Part shown: positions 52,263 through 62,159 of the stretch, piece after piece | How positions within the stretch are numbered: the stretch's first letter is position 1 | How the letters are laid out: every line of letters begins with the position of its first letter | Source: Limnephilus marmoratus | Lineage: Eukaryota; Arthropoda; Insecta; Trichoptera; Limnephilidae | Reading direction: 5' to 3' | DNA length: 64,000 nucleotides | Assembly: GCA_917880885.1 (NCBI GenBank) | Contig: OU862909.1 | Location: 31,432,405 to 31,496,404, forward strand | Notes under the pieces: model-generated | Databases searched by the model: none | What the model was told of the DNA's origin: nothing | Seen by the model: the letters and a program-made list of their open reading frames with translations, nothing else | Translations under genes and position numbers: made by a program

Positions 52263-52639
52263 CCTCCGTATGCGTATGTATTCGTATATTGTTTATGAAT
52301 CATTTTTACTACCTTCATTAGTAGATGAATCGATCAGAATTTTCTGTCGCAAATTGAAGTGAGTTTTTTTAGTTTTTTGAAGAAATGCAAAAAATAATCA
52401 CAATTTACGAATAACCTGACAATATAAAAAAAAATATATATATACCCATCAATATAAACGAAAAATATTTTTGTTTAATCATGAAGGATGAAGGACTTTG
52501 CTAGCAGGAATTGAACACACCACGCCTGTCCTAGCCTAACCCAACACATTTTCCCCCCAGATCCTAACGGGATGGTTACTATCCTTTAACTTTCATAAAG
52601 AAACAATACATATAGGTAGGTACGTAATAATCTTAATGG
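52263..52639. other. No recognisable feature
   Basis: A+T-rich. A TATATATAC run is near 52430. Nothing supported. Confidence 0.35.
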
Positions 52640-53575
52640 ACATATAAAAATTAACGTTTTTTTGTTTGTCCCTTATGCGGTCGCGATCCGATTGCGATGA
52701 AACTTTGGTTAGTTATTGTGCGCATGCCCGCGATGGTTTCTACATATAGTGGTAAGTTCTGGCGTTATGAAATTATTTCCCATACTATTCATCCGATGGT
52801 GATGAATATTTGGTGAGTTATTGTGCGCACGCCCGCGAACGTTTCTATATATTCTAGTGAGATCTGGCATTATAAAATTTGTATTAAAAAAATTAGAGTA
52901 TATTGTATAATTCACACGCGATAGAAGCGAAACTATAGAAAGCCGGCAGACGTCGCTTTCTTTTGCCTGTTTATTTTAAAGTGGTTTGAAGATTGGATAT
53001 TAATTTACAAAAAAAAAGTTTATTATTTTGGATTTCGTAGGATACGAACCTCCGCCCGCTGGATTTTTCTGGCCGCTGAGATTTTCGACGCACTATACCG
53101 CGGCGCTATGGGACGCGCTCGGCGAGGCGCGAATTTTAGCATTATATTCCGACAACCCGTAAAAAACCAAAGCGGCCGATGAGCGCAGACCTAACATAGT
53201 TTCCGTTTTATATCTCAACCAAAAGGAGCCTTGAGCGCAGTTTGATGCTTCGCAGGTGCCGTGGTGCATCATTTCCGTTTCATTCGAGGCTAAGGAAGTT
53301 TAACTTCAAAAATTTCTATAGGTGGCACGCGACTTGTTTGAAAACTGAAGGTATGGGACGCGGGAGTGGGGAGAGGAACGCGGGAGGGGGTTCGTGGGAC
53401 GGGGGAAGCGGATGAGGGGAGAGGGAAGGCGGGGAAGGTGTAGGTGGAACGCGCGAGGGGAAGGGGACGCGGAAGGTGAAGGGTAGGCGGAAGGGGAACG
53501 GGATGCGATAGAACAAGCAGGGAGATTCCATTTCTTTATTATCTGGCATTGCAATGCATGCCGGGTACTTGCTAA
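52640..53575 (+). mobile_element. Helitron-like element with a SINE inside
   Basis: ACATATAAAAATTAACG near the start, then about two ~107-bp units with CCGATTGCGATGAAACTTTG and GCATGCCCGCGATGG. After the SINE it continues GGTGGCACGCGACTTGTTTG, a long G-rich tract, TTTCTTTATTATCTGGCATT and GCATGCCGGGTACTTGCTAA. The parallel order in 5411-5945 and 10372-10500 defines the family. GCATGC with a short hairpin then CTAA fits a Helitron 3' end. The exact 5' base is not certain. No protein is encoded. Confidence 0.5.
52905..53300 (-). mobile_element. Chimeric tRNA-derived SINE, family T, copy 2
   Basis: On the minus strand: a leading block with CGAATGAAACGGAAATG, A-box TAGCGCCGCGG (inverse of 53098-53108), B-box GGTTCGTATCC (inverse of 53040-53050), then ATATCCAATCTTCAAACCAC, TTTAAAATAAACAGGCAAAA and GTTTCGCTTCTATCGCGTGT. 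It is collinear with the copy at 36255-36600 over all blocks. It interrupts the Helitron-like element between its tandem units and its G-rich part. Confidence 0.75.
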
Positions 53576-54300
53576 TTTAATTATTAATATTACCTACATT
53601 ACATTTTAATATGTACTTAATTGAAATTGTCAGCACGTACATAATCATGATTAATATCTTCGTCTTGTTAGAAAAAAATAAGACAATAACAAAATTGTCA
53701 ATAAATAAAACACGTAGGTATTTAAAAATATTTTTCAATAGGTATCTACCTATTATAGTAATTTCGAAAAGAAAATGAACATATTTTTAGTAGACACCTT
53801 CTTATAATATTGTTCTGAGTGTTGTGTAAACGTATTTTGCTTTCGGAATAAAGGAATAAGATCCGCAGCGAAGGGAAAAGCAATCAAAACCCATCAAACG
53901 CGAGTAGCAAAACTGTGAAAGATGAGTTCCCGAGTTGTCTGCAGCCTCACAACTTTATCTACTCCAAAGGAGATCTGCGGTAGAAGGATGGGCCACAAGA
54001 ACGTGTTTGCGGGGCATTTCTTCGTGACCAGAACAAAAATATTCTACATTTTTTGAAAAAAAAGTAGTAATTTTATGGTTTCGCATTCATCGACCAAGTT
54101 ATTGATCGAAGTTTCACAGTACATTAGCTTTTGTATAAACCGTAAATTTATTTGACATCGTTTGTTACCTAGGTGGTACCTAGGCATAATTTGGTCCCAA
54201 ATGCAGTTTAGGCAAAACACGGTATACCTAATTACACAAAATATAACTAGGTGACCCCGAAGGGATATGCAGATTGTTTGTACCTACGGCCGAATAACAC
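53576..54300. other. Probably unique DNA
   Basis: A more G+C-balanced stretch (53850-54030) without open-frame or splice evidence. No repeats recognised. Confidence 0.35.
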
Positions 54301-54309
54301 AGTATAAAA

Positions 54310-54640
54310 CATAAATAAATAAATAAAATAAAATAAAATTAGCCTTTATTGTTGTTAAATAAACATTTTTTCTAATTTAATTAATATTTTAAATGTTTTT
54401 ATTTTAATATTATTCTAAATAATCTGCGTTTGGGTTATTATTTTTAGAAACAGCTTGTCTTTCGACATAGGCCTCGTATAAAGATTTCCACTTTTCTCTA
54501 TCATTTGCAACTCTGATCCATTCTGGACCAGCCTCCTTTTTTAGATCATCTTCCCATCTTTTCGTTTGTCCACCTTTGTTTCTTTTACCGTCTCTCGGAT
54601 ACCACTCTGTTACTATTCTGGTCCATTTCTCGTATAAAAC
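54310..54640 (-). pseudogene. RTE-type LINE C-terminal fragment and 3' end
   Basis: Minus strand: KWTRIVTEWYPRDGKRNKGG, TKRWEDDLKKEAGPEWIRVA and DREKWKSLYEAYVERQAV, the signature C-terminal tail of RTE-class LINEs (RW-x-DD-x3-AG-x2-W...DR-x-W-x-S-EAYV). The 3' UTR is short, ending in AATTTTATTTTATTTTATTT. The open segment carries no stop over ~75 codons, so it is fairly young. Everything upstream is missing. Confidence 0.8.
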
Positions 54641-55630
54641 ATATTTTCATTCAAATGCATCAAGGAAAAAATATGTTATACCAGCGCATAAGTACGTAGG
54701 GTGTGTCAATTATTTCAACTTTTGAATTCAGAAACGCCCAGGATCTTAAAAGTTGCGTCTTACAAAGAAAATGAGAACTACATTTAAATTTATTTAAAAA
54801 AAAAATGGTTATTAGCCCGCTAAAATGCATTGAAAATCAGAAAACAAACCTGAAACTTAAAAAAATATATTTTAATAAATTTTTTTTCAATAAGTTTACT
54901 TTTTAGCGTTAGTTTGTTATTAAAAAATGCGTACCTATAGCTGACAAAAATGAAGAAAAAAATCAAGTTTATGAATACTAACTAGTAAGTCAACAAGAAT
55001 ACTGATTTTATCCATAAAAAGTGTTATTTTTCCCTTTTATATTTTGAACAAAGACATCACACGTGTATAAAAAAAAAATACTTTTGTGTTCTTTGTACTG
55101 CAGTTATGGAATAAAAATTAAGTTTGGTAAAAAATGTAAAATATGGACCCTTTGTTTTATTTTTTTTCCAAATCACGAAATCTGTTTTTTTTTTTCAAAA
55201 CTTCCGGCCATTTTAGCGGGCTAATGGTGAACAATATTTTCATTTATTTTAACGTTTTCGAATAGCTACAGATCATACGAAACTTTTGAGACCCCGGGCG
55301 TTTAAAAATAAGGTTATTTTTTTTCTCTCTATGGAGAGCGACACAAGCTATATTAAGTAGGCACAAAAGATCGTCACTGTAAATAAATTCGTGTGATATT
55401 CATACCAACTTATTATGAAGGGTATTTTGAAGTCGATTTTACGTTTAAAATTGGTAAAAAATGCAAAAAAAATCATCATTTTATAGTAAATATCATTTAA
55501 AAGTTACTGAAGCGGCGGACAATTAAGAAAAATTATGTGGTAGAAAGATCTGATTTTGATTTTATTTTAAGGCCGCATAAACCTAAGAATATTTTTTTGT
55601 ATTCGCAACACCTTTCATCGAGAGACTTTG
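54641..55630. other. A+T-rich DNA without identified features
   Basis: Long A/T homopolymer-rich stretches. ATTAGCCCGCTAAAATG near 54812 and TTTTAGCGGGCTAATGG near 55212 are inverse words ~400 bp apart, possibly the ends of an unrecognised MITE. Confidence 0.35.
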
Positions 55631-56027
55631 GGACTCGGGTACGGATGCCGTCGCCTCGGGAACCATTTATTATATAATCAACACCTCTGCCATAGGCCAC
55701 TATGGCCCTAAATGGTTCGCTACCTTTGGTGACTTAATAGAGGTGCCCGGTTTATGGGATGAGGTTTTGTCTAGATCTTGGCGGTGGATGCGTCTGCTCA
55801 CCTACTGCATGGCGGGTCGGATTGAGAGAGAATGATTGAGGGAGAATCACCACCTTGCACCGCAGTTTGAGGAATGGATGCATACGACCGTCACTCCTAG
55901 AAACACTGACCCTCAGATTTCTACCCCTTTTTCCTTCCCAGAACTTCTTCTCCTTTACTTAAAAAGACCCCCCACACAGCTTCCCTTAAGATCTCTCTGG
56001 AACTTCCGTGTGGAGCTATGTGGAATA
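55631..56027 (+). mobile_element. LINE-A-derived short element, copy 3 (longer form)
   Basis: It starts with a diverged leader (GGTACGGATGCCGTCGCCTC, TATAATCAACACCTCTGCCA), keeps a leader block lost from copies 1 and 2 (TGCGTCTGCTCACCTACTGC, ATGGCGGGTCGGATTGAG), jumps to ACCTTGCACCGCAG and CGACCGTCACTCCTAG, then joins the 3' end (AAAAAGACCCCCCACACAGC, GTGTGGAGC). The hairpin has decayed. It is thus a second deletion form of LINE-A. Confidence 0.75.
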
Positions 56028-56134
56028 AAATAAAAATGTAGTATCTTACTTACTTCCATCGATATATCAATTCTACAAATGGCGTGTCTTTCGAATTCGG
56101 TCGAATAATTCGGCTCACTTCCAAGTAATTCTAT

Positions 56135-56490
56135 TCCTTGTTCTACCGGTATCACAATGGAAAATGCTCTGAGAAAACAGCGTCATTGATCACTTCGGCA
56201 TCGGTGGACAGTCGGGAAACACGTCAAACGCGCGCTCAACATATGCACACGGTTGACTACTTAGAGGGCATACATTAATTACGTGAGCATTTTTTTCTTC
56301 CAATCTGAACCCCTCCCCCCCTTGGTGAGATAAATTTGGGCCACTTCTTATATTCTTTTCAAGCAACGTGAGGTTTTGCTGGACCCCCCCTCCCCCCTTT
56401 TCAGCTTACGTAATTAATTTATGCCCCCTTACTCTTACAATAACCGGTCGTTACTGCGACTACATTTTAAACCAAACTTCCCGTCTGATT
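56135..56490 (+). mobile_element. LINE-A remnant split by a MITE
   Basis: Left part: CCTTGTTCTACCGGTATCAC, AATGGAAAATGCTCTGAG, GTCGGGAAACACGTCAAACG, GTTGAC, matching 32721-32846. After the MITE the match resumes, diverged, at TAACCGGTCGTTACTGCGAC against GAACGGGTCGTTTCTTCGAC at 32857-32877. Both ends fade out; no 3' hairpin. Confidence 0.7.
56264..56428. mobile_element. 165-bp MITE with TTA duplication
   Basis: The left end GAGGGCATACATTAATTACG and right end, inverse GGGGGCATAAATTAATTACG, are terminal inverted repeats. TTA is duplicated at 56261-56263 and 56429-56431. It interrupts LINE-A sequence. Pyrimidine-rich tracts (CCCCTCCCCCCCTT, ACCCCCCCTCCCCCC) lie inside. Target and terminal style suggest PIF/Harbinger, and it looks related to the element at 46011-47785. 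Confidence 0.75.
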
Positions 56491-57800
56491 CCGTCGCCTC
56501 GCTTCGAAAGTTATAACTTGTGAGATTTTTAGAAAGATAAATAGCAATGCCTTTTTTCATAAATATTTTCAATAATTTTGGTTTCGTTGTCATAATATCC
56601 ACATGCCCTGTCTAGACCTGATGCTTACTACAAGGCTCGTTTCACTCGTAGCGATTGTTCGTCTGATTCGAAAAGTGTTCAGGATTTTGTATTTCAGTTC
56701 TCCTGACGCCATTTTATTACTCATGTGAAATTAACTTTACAGTACAAGTAGTCTATTTGACGGTTGAAATATTGTTGTTATGGATTTCTGTTCTTGAAAA
56801 CCATTATATTATCAAACACTATTCCCATACATGATTTTGTGCCACCTACTTGACTTATGCAAATTAATATCAACAACTTAAATTTTTCGCACAATAAATA
56901 TAAAGTTACTCTAATCAATGCCCGATATGTTTGAAACATATCAGTTGGTTGTAACCTGGTTGTGATATTGGTCGCCTGGGGGTGGCGGGCTGAGGGTGGG
57001 TGGGGGCGGAAGAGGTCTGGCTACACCAGGAGGGGTGGGGTAATCCCTCTGTCATCAGGAGATGGATGAGGCGCCACCTGATGGGAGGAGAGGATTCTCT
57101 CACCAGGATATTCTCCTCTCCAGCAGGATTACTCACTTATCGCCCGTTTTAAGATTTGGCGAGGAATCGATAGGGATATAGCTCAGATATCCACCGTCCA
57201 GCTAAACGGATGTACGGATTTGCACACAATCTACAAAATTTTCGATTAGTTACTTCTTTCTCACAATGTTCTTTAGCATCTATTTATTTAATATCAACGG
57301 TAAGCTAAAGAAGATACTGGAATTAATCCTAAAGAATAACAATTAGTTGTGGCATTTTATTGTACAGTGTACAGTGACATCAGAACGTAAAAAATGAACA
57401 GAAACTCTAGAAGGATACAAAAGTACGACATACTGCATACAAAATATGTAAGAAGACTTAAGTTAAATTACTCGTAATATTGATTGAAAAGATATAATAG
57501 TTGTACCTGACTTCCATGCCACATCTGCGTACATATTACTAACTTCTAGTAATCTAGGTACAAGCAAGCGTTTAAAATGCTCAATGCTCGTATTGTTACA
57601 TTTAACCATGATTTTGGAACGACTAGCTCTCGTAGATATAAAAATTCAATGAGGTGAAGTAAATCCAGTTTGGTTTACTTATGAGTAAATCCATTTGGGC
57701 TGTCTCTGCTACTTTGAACATATATATTAAGTCTGATATAATTCTTCAATATGAGAGTTCTAATAAATATAATTCTTTCGTCGATTTATAATTTGTGCAT
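56491..57800. other. No clear element; G-rich island at 56960-57130
   Basis: 56960-57130 has GGGGGTGGCGGGCTGAGG and inverse-related words CATCAGGAGATGGATGAG / CCACCTGATGGGAGG, unlike the A+T-rich surroundings. It could be a SINE fragment. The rest shows nothing. Confidence 0.35.
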
Positions 57801-57804
57801 TCAA

Positions 57805-58185
57805 TGGGAATACCTAGTTAAAAATTAATGTTGAATATTTTCAATTGAATTTTTTCAATTTTTTCAATTGGATGGGGACTAGATCGAGGAGTTATATTCG
57901 ACTTGACTTTGAACTAAAGACGTTAAAATCAAAGTTTCAGGGTTGAAACATTCCTAGAGCTTCTGGAATTTCGAAGAATGAAGCCAAGCATTTTCATTCC
58001 CTTATTATTAATTACGTTTATACGGGATTTAAAGTTTAATTTAGGTTCGGAAATTATGCCCAGGACATTAAATTCATTGACAGGGGTAAGGGTTGAGTTA
58101 TTAAGTTCAAATGGAAGAATAATTGGTTGACTAATTTTATAAAATCTTATTGAGTAACAATAATATGTTATAGGTTTTTCACCAC
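57805..58185 (-). pseudogene. LINE-E reverse-transcriptase thumb fragment
   Basis: The minus strand reads QPIILPFELNNSTLTPVNEF, NVLGIISEPKLNFKSRINVI, then MKMLGFILRNSRSSRNVSTL and a stop, collinear with LINE-E at 29100-30050 (NEINDLGIMFDYKLNF, MLGFIPRNGRDF). It has no insertions, so it shows the uninterrupted order of that part. Several stops follow. Confidence 0.7.
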
Positions 58186-58701
58186 CTTCGAGAAAACTTT
58201 CGATTAGCGCGACTCGTTGAGTTGGTAGTTTATTTCATCTGTTTCACCACCGCTGCGCAACGACCCGTCTGTTTTTGCAGTCATGTTAATCCTGTGAATA
58301 AAGTTATTGACGAGTAGGTAGTAGTTACTCAGCAGGTCACACAGAGATGGTGAAATACCTCTTAAACATACTATTTACCAGGAGAGAATGAAATAATAAC
58401 GCATGTCTGATATAATAGAAGAAAATAAACTAATTCTGTTTGAATACCAAAGAACATACTCAGGTGCTCAGCTAGGTGCCAATTTACTAATATTACGTAC
58501 ATTATGAAAGGTGGCTTTTCTGTGCTCACTTGATACAATGTACGATATACGCAGGCGTAGGAACGCGATAAAGCAATCAGCTCATAAATACCTATCCACA
58601 AAAATAGGAAACATTATTATATTTACACCCCAATTCTATCATTGACCGATGGGTATCTAATATTAAATCCTATGCGCAAATTAGATCAAGCCTCTATTAT
58701 T
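58186..58701. other. No recognisable feature
   Basis: A 76-codon frame at 58371-58601 (minus) has no motif. Confidence 0.35.
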
Positions 58702-58872
58702 TTCGTTATTTGTTTTTGGGGTGTGTTGCGCTACCTCCTTCTTTAGCCAACGTTTCGGACAGCGTTGCAGTGTCCATCATCAGGGCAGATCCGGTAGATG
58801 TTGCCGCCCGAAACGTTGGCTAAAGAAGGAGGTAGCGCAACACGGCATAACATCCCAAAAACAAGTAACGAA
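58702..58872. repeat. Fold-back repeat carrying a hammerhead-like motif
   Basis: TTGCGCTACCTCCTTCTTTA, GCCAACGTTTCGG on the left is the perfect inverse of CCGAAACGTTGGC, TAAAGAAGGAGGTAGCGCAA on the right. Outer words CGTTATTTGTTTTTGGG and the inverse of CCCAAAAACAAGTAACG extend the arms. The centre holds a full hammerhead core on the minus strand. The layout recalls the inverted terminal repeats of Penelope-like elements, reduced to 171 bp. Confidence 0.7.
58746..58786 (-). ncRNA. Hammerhead ribozyme candidate with exact core
   Basis: Minus strand: GCC (stem I), CTGATGA exactly as in the CUGAUGA box, stem II GGACA/TGTCC with a 9-nt loop, GAAA, then CGTT before GGC closing stem I. All core nucleotides match. 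The predicted cleavage triplet is GUU rather than the favoured GUC, and stem III is minimal, as in Penelope-associated hammerheads. Activity is inferred, not shown. Confidence 0.6.
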
Positions 58873-59347
58873 TATACTTTTGGCCGTGAAAATCTAAAAA
58901 CGTACAAGCCTCTATTAGTTTAATTTAATAATCTTGCCATTTACGTAAAGTAGTTTCAACCATATTAAATCTGTAATTGTTTAGAATAAAAATATAACAA
59001 AAATCCTGAAACGGGGGAGGTTTGTGTAGGTTAACAGGTACCCGTATGATTATGGACATACAAATAAGAGTAAGATATAAAAATAAAATCCGAAAAATCA
59101 AAATTACGAGAATTTAAAAAAATAATAATATGTAAGTATAACATTAGTTTAAACGTTGAAACCTGTAAAAATAGAAAAGAAAAAATAATTACAATACAAT
59201 CAATAATAATAAAACGCAAACAAAAGTAGTGAAATTAAAAAAGGAAGAAGTTAACAAACATTAATTTTGCACAGGTAGGTATAGATAGGTACAGTAGAAT
59301 CCAGGGCCGACCTTGAGCTAAATGGCGTAGGTACGTATTAGGTGTTA
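58873..59347. other. No recognisable feature
   Basis: A+T-rich. CAGGGCCGACCTTGAGC at 59302 could be a hAT-type end but has no partner. Confidence 0.35.
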
Positions 59348-59425
59348 GCTATTATTTGCGTCTAGGCTCCTCGGCTCCTTGGCGCTTTGGCAAATCGGCG
59401 CCCGGAGTGGACTGCTCCAATTGCG
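59348..59425. repeat. G+C-rich block shared with 48085-48175
   Basis: CTAGGCTCCTCGGCTCCTTG, GCAAATCGGCGCCCGGAGTG and CTGCTCCAA follow the same order as at 48088-48165, with fewer GGCTCCTT units. Confidence 0.5.
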
Positions 59426-59522
59426 CCCACACAATTGCCATGGTAGAATCTTTTTAAAGAAATTCTTACTGGCTTGTGTAGTGATGGAGGTGGTAAAATT
59501 AATAATAATAATTTTTTTCCAG

Positions 59523-59623
59523 GATGCGGGGAGGACAGCGCAATGACTTGTCGGAGGCCATTAGCCGCATCTGACTCCAGTGACCCAGTATCTCAACAGG
59601 CCAGCGAATCCATTCAGTCCTAA
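59523..59623 (+). CDS. Candidate last coding exon of a host gene
   Basis: A good acceptor (AATAATTTTTTTCCAG) ends at 59522. Reading after two bases gives CGEDSAMTCRRPLAASDSSD, PVSQQASESIQS and TAA at 59621-59623: 32 codons, serine-rich, with a coding-like G+C content in A+T-rich surroundings. It would be a phase-2 terminal exon. A mariner begins 66 bp after the stop, so it would lie in the 3' UTR or just beyond. Upstream exons were not recognised, and a chance open stretch of this length is quite possible. Confidence 0.3.
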
Positions 59624-59689
59624 TTCCGTAAACATCGTCCATGCTCTGCTGTATCTATTCTGCATTATTACATAATCGGCGTTATTATA

Positions 59690-60605
59690 TTAGGTCCTTA
59701 CATATGAAATTGGCGTTTTGTATGGGAGGAATATAAAGTCGATTTTTTTAAAATATAATATAGATATTTATTTAATCAAAGTATGTACCATTGCTATCTA
59801 TGCACTTTTGCCATCTCAGGTAGTTCATCGATCCCTTTACTAAAAAAAAACATTCGGACGGGAATCAATAAAATCTTTGAAGGCGGTTTGGACTGCCCCA
59901 TCGGAGTTGAATTTTTTCCCTTGCAAGAAGTTATCCAAATTTCTAAAACAATGGTAATCTGTTGGGGCAAGGTCCGGAGAGTACGGTGGATGTCTTAGAC
60001 ATTCCAATTGAAGCTCCTCTAATTTGGTAGTCGTCTGTTGTGCAGTGTGTGGTCTAGCGTTCTAACGCGTTTGTTGATTTGCTTCACTCAATTCGTGAGG
60101 TACCCACCTTTCAAGCTTTTTCACCATCCCAATTTGCTTCAAGTGGATTAAACCACTTTTATCACTAATACCGCAGCCTGCAGCTAACTCGGACGTGGTT
60201 TGCGATGGATCCGCTTCCACAATAGCCTTCAATTCTTCATTTTCAACTTTGGTCTCCGGCCGTCCACGGGGCTTGTTCTGTAGGTCGAAATTTCTAGAAC
60301 GAAAACGTCGGAACCAAAACCGCACTGTGTTTTCTTTTGCGGCACCGTCGCCATACACATCATTAATCCTTCGAGCCGTTTCTGCATCACTGGTGCCACG
60401 GTGGAACTCGTACTCGTAAATAACGCGATATTTCAAGTTTTCCATTTTGTAAACTAAGTGACGCAAAGAAAAAAAACAATTAAGGAAAAAAATACATGAG
60501 GAAATAGCTGTATAATTTGAATTTGGAATTCCTAACCAATGAGAAGATATTTGAGATCAAAGTTGCCACTACGGCAAAACGCCAATTTCATATGTAAGAA
60601 CCTAA
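59690..60605. mobile_element. Internally deleted mariner
   Basis: Ends TTAGGTCCTTACATATGAAA and its inverse, continuing ~31 bp into TTGGCGTTTTG. TA is duplicated at 59688-59689 and 60606-60607. The length is 916 bp against ~1.3 kb for complete mariners of this kind. The terminal sequence is of the type found in moth mariners of the cecropia/mauritiana range (from general knowledge). Confidence 0.93.
59840..60466 (-). pseudogene. Mariner transposase, catalytic core deleted
   Basis: The N-terminal part (60466 to 60065) has both helix-turn-helix regions: EFHRGTSDAETARRINDVYG, VRFWFRRFRSRNFDLQNKPR and GRPETKVENEELKAIVEADP, ending PHELSEANQQTR. A TAG follows directly, and in the same frame comes NARPHTAQQTTTKLEELQLE, HPPYSPDLAPTDYHCF and DGAVQTAFKDFID to a stop at 59840. 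HPPYSPDLAPTDYH carries the third catalytic Asp (D34D); the first two Asp and ~130 residues between are lost. The product could bind the terminal repeats but not cut, if expressed. The stop sits exactly at the deletion junction. Confidence 0.88.
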
Positions 60606-60852
60606 TATTGGATCCGGAGTGGTTCCATCGAGCTGATTTGGTAGTGACACCATGTTTCAAATGTAAACAGACTAGTACAAAATGCATTGAACAATATTTT
60701 TTTACATTATTGCCGCATTAGAAGATTCTTTGGGCAATCATGTTATGAGGTATAGTGATACTTCTTCTTTGTCGTTCTGCCGAGGTCTTCAGTAATTATG
60801 TTCCCCAAGTATTTTACGTATATATTAGGCTAATGTATCGTAAGAGTATTGC

Positions 60853-62150
60853 GATGTAGTTGATGTCCTCTACACTGACTTCTCCAAAGCCTTCGACAAA
60901 GTTAATCACCGTATTCTCATGGCCAAACTTTATGCTATAGGCATTAGAGACCCATTGTTATCATTCTTTCACTCTTACTTGAGTAATAGAAAACAAAGGG
61001 TTAAAATAAATAACTTTGAATCCTTTAACATTGATGTAACTTCCGGCGTTCCGCAAGGAGCCCATTTGGCCCCGCTTCTTTTTAACCTTTTTATTAACGA
61101 TATCATTAAAGTTTTTTCTCACACACGTTTTTGGCTTTTTGCCGATGACAATAAGATTCTTAAGATAATTAAATCCCATCTTGATTGTTTACTTTTTCAA
61201 CTTGATATTGACTCATTTAATGATTGGTGCAAAATTAACTGCATGGAACTTAATGTTGATAAATGCAAAATTTGGTCCTTTTATAGAACTAAAAAACCTA
61301 TTCAGTTTGATTATAAACTAAATAATGTTTGTCTCTCCACTGTCACATCTATCAAGGACCTTGGGGTCACTCTGGATTGTAAACTTTCTTTCCGAGATCA
61401 CATTAATAACATCGTAAACAAATCACTTAAACTACTCGGCTTCATTCATAGAATTACCTCTGACTTTAAACATATAAATACACTTAAATCTCTTTACTGT
61501 TCGCTGGTCCGCCCTCACCTTGAATATGCTAGTGTCATTTGGTCTCCTTTTTATGCTGTCCACATTTGTTACATCGAATCTGTACAACATCGCTTCCTAC
61601 GAGGAATTGCTTGGAGGTTAGGACTTGAAAGAGGAGAATACTCGTATGATGAAATTGAACAAACTTTAAACATTTCCTCTTTAGAAAAACGTAGAAAGGA
61701 CTCTGATCTAATATGCATTTTCAAAATTATCAACAGTATTACTGACACACCTGCTTTGTTACAACTCATCCAGTTCAACATTCCTTCCCGTAGACTCCGA
61801 AATAATGAATTGCTGTTCCTCAATCAACATTCTACTAATTATGGATATCATTCTCCTTTATCCAGAATGTCGAGACTTGTCAACGCAAATCAAAGCATTG
61901 AATTTTTTGGTGTAAGCCTAAATGACTTTCGGCAGTCGTTACGCAATGTGGTTTTTTAAAGTCTTTTTAAATCCATCTTCAAGCTACTTGTAGTTATCTT
62001 CTCTATGCACTTTTATATTATATGTATTTTGTCAATGCTCTTCATCTATATGTAATCTCCTTTCATTGTGATTTCTCTTTTTTTTCTATTCGTGTTATTG
62101 ATGTATTGTTAATTGGACTAATTGTCCGTAAATAAATAAATAAATAAATA
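60853..62150 (+). mobile_element. LINE-F, 5'-truncated
   Basis: A ~1.3-kb plus-strand element, starting within the reverse-transcriptase palm and ending GGACTAATTGTCCGTAAATAA with an AAAT-repeat tail at 62131-62150. Coding sequence is uninterrupted to its stop at 61959, followed by a ~190-bp 3' UTR. Related 3' ends occur at 26313-26400; LINE-E is a decayed relative. No clear target duplication was found. Confidence 0.88.
60919..61959 (+). CDS. LINE-F reverse transcriptase, C-terminal part
   Basis: 346 codons from the first Met, but the open frame extends upstream to about 60853 and includes VDVLYTDFSKAFDKVNHRIL with the first catalytic Asp. Then follow LSNRKQRVKINNFESFNIDV, SGVPQGAHLAPLLFNLFIND and WLFADDNKILK with the FADD pair, DLGVTLDCKLSFRDHINNIV (thumb) and LLGFIHRITSDFKHINTLKS, LVRPHLEYASVIWSPFY. 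The C-terminus ends LNDFRQSLRNVVF. No stop or frameshift interrupts ~369 codons, and the palm is complete. The endonuclease and fingers are missing, so the copy is not autonomous. Sequence fits the CR1/Jockey-like group of insects. Confidence 0.88.
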   Translation: MAKLYAIGIRDPLLSFFHSYLSNRKQRVKINNFESFNIDVTSGVPQGAHLAPLLFNLFINDIIKVFSHTRFWLFADDNKILKIIKSHLDCLLFQLDIDSFNDWCKINCMELNVDKCKIWSFYRTKKPIQFDYKLNNVCLSTVTSIKDLGVTLDCKLSFRDHINNIVNKSLKLLGFIHRITSDFKHINTLKSLYCSLVRPHLEYASVIWSPFYAVHICYIESVQHRFLRGIAWRLGLERGEYSYDEIEQTLNISSLEKRRKDSDLICIFKIINSITDTPALLQLIQFNIPSRRLRNNELLFLNQHSTNYGYHSPLSRMSRLVNANQSIEFFGVSLNDFRQSLRNVVF

Positions 62151-62159
62151 ATGTAATAG

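Noticed and set aside
53306..53554. Proline/serine-rich minus-strand frames
   Set aside because: Complement of the G-rich tract of the Helitron-like element; two frames are open at once, as expected from low complexity.
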